A program made the position numbers and the translations under genes. From positions 248,001-312,000 of the forward strand of contig LLEY01000018.1 in the NCBI GenBank assembly GCA_001414485.1: a DNA stretch of 64,000 nucleotides. The letters are read 5' to 3'. Shown piece after piece: positions 58,712 through 64,000 of the stretch; position 1 is the stretch's first letter, and each line of letters begins with the position of its first letter. This stretch comes from Calycina herbarum (Eukaryota; Ascomycota; Leotiomycetes; Helotiales; Pezizellaceae). The notes beneath the pieces are model-generated. The model was not told the origin of the DNA, ran no database searches, and saw only the letters and a list, made by a program, of their open reading frames with translations.

Positions 58712-59898
58712 ATGGATCGCGTAGATGGAACGGATCACTATGAGGGCGATATACAAGGTCACTATTGCTCTTTGTTCCGTTTCCAGTTCTGTTCCTATAC
58801 TAAGAAACCCCAGGTCCTGGTCCATCGCTGCTCGTAATAGTCCTGGATACCAACCCTCACGCCTGGGCACTCCTCAACCCAATCCTCCCCCTCTCCAAAG
58901 CAATATCGAACATACTCGTCTTTATAAATGCCCACCTGGCTTCGCACAATGCCAACCAAGTAGCCGTGGTAGCAAGTCATTGCCACCGCTCAGTATGGCT
59001 CTACCCTCGCCCAGAATCCCCCTCCGAAGACGTTGAGATGATGAACGATCACCCTCCCGCTCTCAACGATGCGAATAAATACCGTCCCTTCGCCCTGATA
59101 GAAGATAGTCTCCTCACATCACTGCGAGAGTTAATAGCTACAACGACAGAAAACGATATCAGCACGACCAACACCACTCAGATGGCAGGCTCCCTCACCC
59201 TAGCTTTGAGCTACATAAACAAAGCTACAATCATATTTTCCGACTCGAATGCCTCATCCGAACCCCTCACAAACACCCTTGAGGGTCCCGAAAATACCAC
59301 TGGTCTGCAGAGTCGGATTCTGGTCGTCTCTGTATCGGGAGATTTGGCACACCAATACATTCCTATAATGAATACCACGTTTGCAGCACAACGTATGAGG
59401 GTACCTATCGATATTTTGAAACTGGCAGGGGATACCGTGTTCTTACAACAAGCGTCCGATACGACAAAGGGAATTTATATGCAACTGAGGAGTCCACAGG
59501 GGTTACTGCAATATCTGATGATGGCTTTTTTACCAGATCAGACGAGTAGGAAGAATCTGGTTGCGCCTACACAAGAGGTGGTGGATTTTAGAGCTGCTTG
59601 TTTTTGCCATCGAAAGGTGGTGGATGTTGGGTTTGTCTGTAGTATATGCTTGAGCAGTAAGTTTCCTCCGTTTCTTTACCGAAAATGTTACGATTCTGAC
59701 TAAATAAAAATAGTATTCTGCTCACCACCCGAGGGAGCAATCTGCTTAACCTGCTCAACACATCTCGCCCTCGGCGATTATGGCGCAAAACCAGCCGTGG
59801 TCCCCCGAAAGAAGAAGAAGAAGCGAAAGATTAACGGAGGGGTCTCAGGAGTGGGAACTCCAATAAGTCGAAGTGGAACACCTATGCCTAACGAATAG
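58712..59898 (+). CDS. TFB4: TFIIH core subunit TFB4 (p34)
   Basis: Tfb4/p34 is a structural subunit of the TFIIH core, working in RNA polymerase II initiation and nucleotide excision repair. Three exons, 58712-58757, 58814-59656 and 59714-59898, give 357 residues. The start gives MDRVDGTDHYE, then LLVIVLDTNPHAWALLNP, the beginning of the vWA-like domain. INKATIIFSDSN, SRILVVSVSGDLAHQYIPIMN, AQRMRVPIDILKLAG and LQQASDTTKGIYM are family motifs. The C-terminal zinc region is FRAACFCHRKVVDVGFVCSICLS, joined by splicing to IFCSPPEGAICLTC. The end is basic (PRKKKKKRK). The length and domain order are typical. It is divergent from SHE4. Confidence 0.95.
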
Positions 59899-61943
59899 AG
59901 GAAAATTAGAAGTTTATAGCAATATACCAGTTCCGTTTCTCTTTTGCAATTGTCCCAGATAGTTTGGGGAAATTGAAGTTGAATGTTTTAACTGTCTAGG
60001 GTAATTTCAAATTGTTCAGAGTATTTATCATAATTTACTTGAATTACCCTAAAGAGTGGGAACAACGAGGGCTAGGTAGGCAGGTACGAATATGAAGTAT
60101 TTACTGCCACCCAGAAAGGAGAAGAGAGTTTCTTGTCTCGCCCCCCAATCCCCCGCTACTCGAGTTTTTAGTTCAAGCGCATGCAAAAAAAGAAAATAAG
60201 AAAAAAGCCACCAAAGTAAAAAAGCAAAGAATTGTCCGTAGGGTTTAGGTACCAATCCATATCGAAGATACGTAGAGTTAACGTGCCAATCGGATGAGCT
60301 CCGCAGATGCCGTACATGGGACCATCACGCCTTGTCTGTTGTGTCTCTTAACGATGAGCAAAATGGTTATTTGGGAATATAAATAGAACTTTGGGTATTT
60401 GTGAGATGAGTTGGTAGGGACTGGAAGGTGAATCTTGTAGTGAATGCGCTTAGGGTGAAAGTGAATCCTATTAAGACCTTGCTGAAAAATCGCCACTATA
60501 AGGGTTTCATGCGACAAAGGCTTGGTCCTCGTAGAACTGGAATAAGCCTATTTTTGAAGTCTTTAGTCACTTTATAAGTTCACCGCTAATGGTAGATATA
60601 AGGACCTGATATTTCTGGGTAACCTGTGAATACTACCTTACTATTCGTAGCCTACCCAGGAATAGGTGCTTGGTGCTATCTATGGGTAACCCAGAAATAG
60701 CTTCTAGTAGTGCTATTAACAGGCTACCTGGGATAGGAAGTGGTGCCACCTAGAAGTACAAAGTCTTGCAATTTGCAGGTCATCTATCTATTGCCACGGC
60801 AAAGCTTAGTACAATTGGTAGGTTACCTACAAATAACCTGTTTCGCGTTTCCCCTTTGAACTTGCGAGGTAATGGGAGGTACTGCGATTTCTGGGCTACT
60901 ACAATCGCTGTCCTTCCTTCCACCTTGATTTCATCATTTCATCATTTATTTTTCATTACTTCATTACCCAGCAAACAACGGAATTCTTGCGACTATTTCC
61001 ACTTCCCCCAAAACTTTAGTAGAGAATTCCAATTCCTGAAGTCTCATGAGAATATATCGACATAGAAAGGACCTTGGGGATTTGTTCCTAATAACTAAAA
61101 AAGCCCTTCTTCCACCGAATTCGCAAAATAATACGGTGTTAGTCGTTTGGGGTCCCTAGTTTTTCTTTAGCAGAACCCTCTACCTCAACATCAGCACCTC
61201 GCTTAACCTCATCCCCCCCATCCCCTTTCCCCCTTTCCCTCTTTCCCCCACTAGGAAACACAAAAAACAATCCCAAAAGGTCCTCCCTAATAGGAAATTC
61301 TCACTAAGAATCCCAACGAGACGACGACGTACTTCCTAAATGTTTAAGAAGAGGAAAAGGTAATTATATTTACCGAGCTTAATGCTCTCGGGTGAATTAG
61401 CAGTTCATGTCTTAGGGGCCGATGTAAAGAGTGCGAACGGAGTGAAGTTTGCTAAGTGAATAGCAGAGTTAGGAAAGCGATTTCTGTATTGAAGAGAAAG
61501 TCGAATTCTCAAAAGGCTAGTCAGGACTCGAGTTCATTTCCAGAGGTTCCAAGACTCAACCGAGCCCTAAGCCAACTCGCCATCACCATGGACAACAATC
61601 GCAACATTTGACACTTCTTTCAACTTCCCAGTTTGGTTCAGGGTTATCCTAGAGGTTTGGGAAACTTTCCAAGATTAACACAGCTCATGCAGAACAACAA
61701 CTTTACTTACCACACAAAGCTGGGACAACAAGAGTCATCGACTGCCCCAAAAAATCCCAAGAACACATATTAGTCACAACATAAAGAACACAAATGAAAG
61801 CATATCGTATGAATTGGGTATTCTTAGGGCAATATTCTAGGTGGGGTATTAAACAATGCAAGCAAGCTCAATCTCATCTTCATTTTCATCATCATAATCA
61901 TCGTGTCCCCATAATCATCGTGGTGTTCCGGCTACCCAATAAT
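59899..61943. other. 2-kb intergenic region with small repeats
   Basis: Between TFB4 and the convergent taspase-like gene. A diverged half of the inverted-repeat family lies at about 60070-60113 (reverse complement GGGTGGCAGTAAATACTTCA then TTCGTACCTGCC). A direct repeat of about 36 bp occurs at 60650-60689 and 60723-60760. No gene seen. Confidence 0.5.
60650..60760. repeat. imperfect direct repeat, unit about 36 bp
   Basis: CCTACCCAGGAATAGGTGCT followed by TGGTGCTATCTATGGGTA matches GCTACCTGGGATAGGAAG followed by TGGTGCCACCTAGAAGTA, with about 8-10 differences. A GGGTAACC/GGTAACCC pair nearby adds inverted symmetry. Confidence 0.45.
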
Positions 61944-63846
61944 TCAATCAATTCGGATCTTCCGACCACCCCGAACGACACTGCCAAAGTCACCAAGGCG
62001 CGACATGACACATTTCGGTTCCTTCTCAGTAGAGCACATAGAAGCCAGAGCGAACGAGTCGGTATTGTGAGCGAAGTGAAGGAAGTATCCATCAATACTT
62101 TTCTTCACGGCCATGACACCAATCGCACCGGCAGAGTTGCTTCCAACGACCCCAGGATGGCCCATAAAATCCGCAATAACGAATGACTCGATCGCCTCTT
62201 CTTCCGTAGCTACAATATCGGCACCATTTCGAGCTCGTCTCGTCATATGATAAAGTCGGTCCGCGCACTTTTGAGATGCCATGGTCGTTGCCATGTGCTC
62301 CCCAGTGCCGCTTGTAACTGCTGCTACAGATACACCTTCGGAGTCTCTTGGATCAACAGGTACGACCGCTGTTCCGACACCCACCAAAGCAGCAGGACCA
62401 ACACGACCGCGGTGCTTCATACCAATTCCACCGGATGAAGAACCAGCAGCAATGTTACCGTACATGTCAATAGCAATTGCACCAACTGTATCTGTGATCA
62501 TATCTTCGTCGTCGTCCTCGACAGATTGAGGAGCCACTTCTTGATCAGAGGCAAAGCGTCGGAGCACCTCACGAAGAGATGGTTCAGCCAATGGCGATGC
62601 TGAGCCATCATTGCCTGTGGGTTGGGTTTGTTGCATATCGAGACCAGTGGCGGTGATATATGTATCAGCCGAAGTCTTACAACCAGGAGTGTTAGGACCG
62701 AGCAATGAACGAGTGCGGATGTGGCCTTCGCTAATCTGCTTTCCGTGACGTGGGCGCTTACTTGGAGGACACTCTGGGGAAGAGCTCCGTGGGTGTACTC
62801 CAACTCCAATATTAGGTGGAGGAGAGAGACTTGCGGGGCTTGGGGTTCTGCGGGATGAATGATCCGTGGCAGCAGATTTCTCGAGACCAGGAGATAGCTG
62901 AGGAGAATCAGGTTGGCCTTCATTCCAGGTTCCATGCATGATAGCATTCATGTGATCACGGCGCTGTTGGCTTTGGACTCGATCCTCACCCTTACGGTCA
63001 ACTGAAAGATCGTCGGCTTGACTGCTTGCGTCGCTCGAGCTCGGTGTCATACGGCTTCTCTCAGCGCGGCGTAAATCTTCTCTCCAGCGAACAAACCGAT
63101 CTCGAGCATTTTTGGAAACAATAAATTCATGGGGGACAACCGGAATTCCATGCGAATACGCGAAATCGGTCGCACCTTGCCCAACCAGAAGATTGGGTGG
63201 GACTCGTCGAAGCGAGAGGGGTTTATTGGAGGCATCCAGGATAGTTCGAGCGAGATGAATAGGATTTCTAATTTCTGCGACGCGTGTTAGGAAACCTTGT
63301 CAGGGACCTTCGATGGGCATCACTTACGAGCAGTTGCTCCACAAGCACCACTTCTTCCTAAATGATCAACTACCGTGGCATCGCATTCAACGACACCCTC
63401 GATGGATAGATTGCTACCAAATCCCGCGTTTGTTATCTCCTTGTCTTCCAAGCATCTTATGGCGGCTTCAACTGCGTCAGTGGCTGTACCTCCTGTTTTC
63501 AGAAATCGCATGGCGACTTTGGCTGAGCTGTGGACTGATTAGACTGTGGGCCCCAAATAACACCAAACAATGGCAACATCATATTCAGCTTTAGATTGTG
63601 GACGTACTCATTACAGGCACTCAGATGGATATGCTCATTGGTAGTGCTGTGATAACCTGCACCGGCATGTACAAAAATTGCACAAACCTGAGAATCTGCT
63701 TGTGACCTGGGACTCTTTCTTGCGGTTTTCTCGCCCGCCCCATCCACCCCGTCCATGATACGATTGAACTCTTCTGAGTTCCATGACGAAGTTGAGGCAG
63801 CTGAAGGACTTGAGGGAGGATCTAACATAACTGAGGGATGCTCCAT
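61944..63846 (-). CDS. taspase-like threonine aspartase (Ntn hydrolase)
   Basis: Taspase 1 belongs to the type 2 asparaginase family; the precursor cuts itself before a threonine that becomes the N-terminal nucleophile. Three exons, 63608-63846, 63328-63527 and 61944-63274, give 589 residues. Landmarks are IFVHAGAGYHS (residues 59-69), TDAVEAAIRCLED, TNAGFGSNLSIEGVVECDAT, PNLLVGQGATDFAYSHGIP and the cleavage site in ITDTVGAIAIDMYGN. The predicted nucleophile is Thr409 (codon 62487-62489), after Asp408. GSSSGGIGMKHRGRVGPAALVGVG and TSGTGEHM complete the beta part. A disordered insert of about 150 residues precedes the cleavage site. The frame stays open upstream of the ATG to the window edge, so the real start may lie outside. 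Substrate unknown; an asparaginase is the alternative, but the motif order favours taspase. Confidence 0.85.
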
Positions 63847-64000
63847 GATTGCTGGCGGAGACTGGAGATGGATTGGTGGCGGTGAGATTTCAGACCATTG
63901 ACTCGTGGTGTCTACTGAAAGTGAAGTTCTAGTGTCGATCTGAGAAGTTTGGGACCTGCGGAATGGGTGGTAGATATGGCGAGAAAATTGCCGCAGTCGA

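Noticed and set aside
1..64000. tRNA, rRNA, CRISPR array or biosynthetic gene cluster
   Set aside because: No cloverleaf, rRNA-like block, regularly spaced repeats or clustered biosynthetic enzymes were found by eye.

Overview
The window comes from a filamentous ascomycete (Pezizomycotina). Genes carry short introns (mostly 44-90 bp) with GT..AG borders and CTAAC/CTAAT-type branch sites. The proteins include fungal families such as GDE1, the NRC-2 kinase, SHE4, NUR1 and an IRA-type RasGAP. Gene density, protein style and AT-rich decayed repeat patches suggest a leotiomycete (Helotiales-like), but that placement is inference.

All gene models were spliced by hand by joining open frames across GT..AG introns. 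From left to right: a possible last exon of an unseen gene (36-116, +); GDE1 (-); DBR1 (-) sharing a divergent promoter with an RNase MRP/P Rpr2-domain protein (+); a new-looking tail-anchored protein (+); ZPR1 (+); an unknown nuclear-looking protein (-). A 5.7-kb AT-rich region follows (15384-21093) with decayed repeats and one small inverted-repeat element. Next come USO1 (-) and RAT1 (+), divergent; a 2,600-residue IRA/neurofibromin RasGAP (+); a protein made of a tandem-duplicated unit (-); an unknown disordered protein (-); a 3.3-kb stretch with no convincing gene; NUR1 (-) divergent from VMA7 (+); NPC2 (-); an EBP/EXPERA membrane protein (-); the NRC-2 AGC kinase (+); a repeat-bearing spacer; SHE4/UNC-45 (-) divergent from TFB4 (+); and a taspase-like threonine protease (-) at the right edge.

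The window is ordinary core genome: lipid and phosphate metabolism (GDE1, NPC2, EBP), RNA processing (DBR1, Rpr2 protein, RAT1), transcription and growth (ZPR1, TFB4), vesicle traffic and V-ATPase (USO1, VMA7), myosin folding (SHE4), nuclear periphery (NUR1), and Ras and lipid-asymmetry signalling (IRA, NRC-2). I found no biosynthetic cluster, CRISPR array, tRNA or rRNA.

The less ordinary observations are: (1) an IRA intron whose 5' site reads GA instead of GT; (2) a family of about 190-bp inverted-repeat elements with ends TAAAAGCGGCAGTA that sit in divergent promoters; (3) a 206-bp element with 34-bp inverted repeats, with a related unoccupied site nearby; (4) in-frame, stop-free introns in GDE1 and in the duplicated-unit gene; (5) a 288-residue protein whose two halves share sequence and intron position; and (6) a tail-anchored protein whose upstream frame is open apart from two stops that could each be a C-to-T change.
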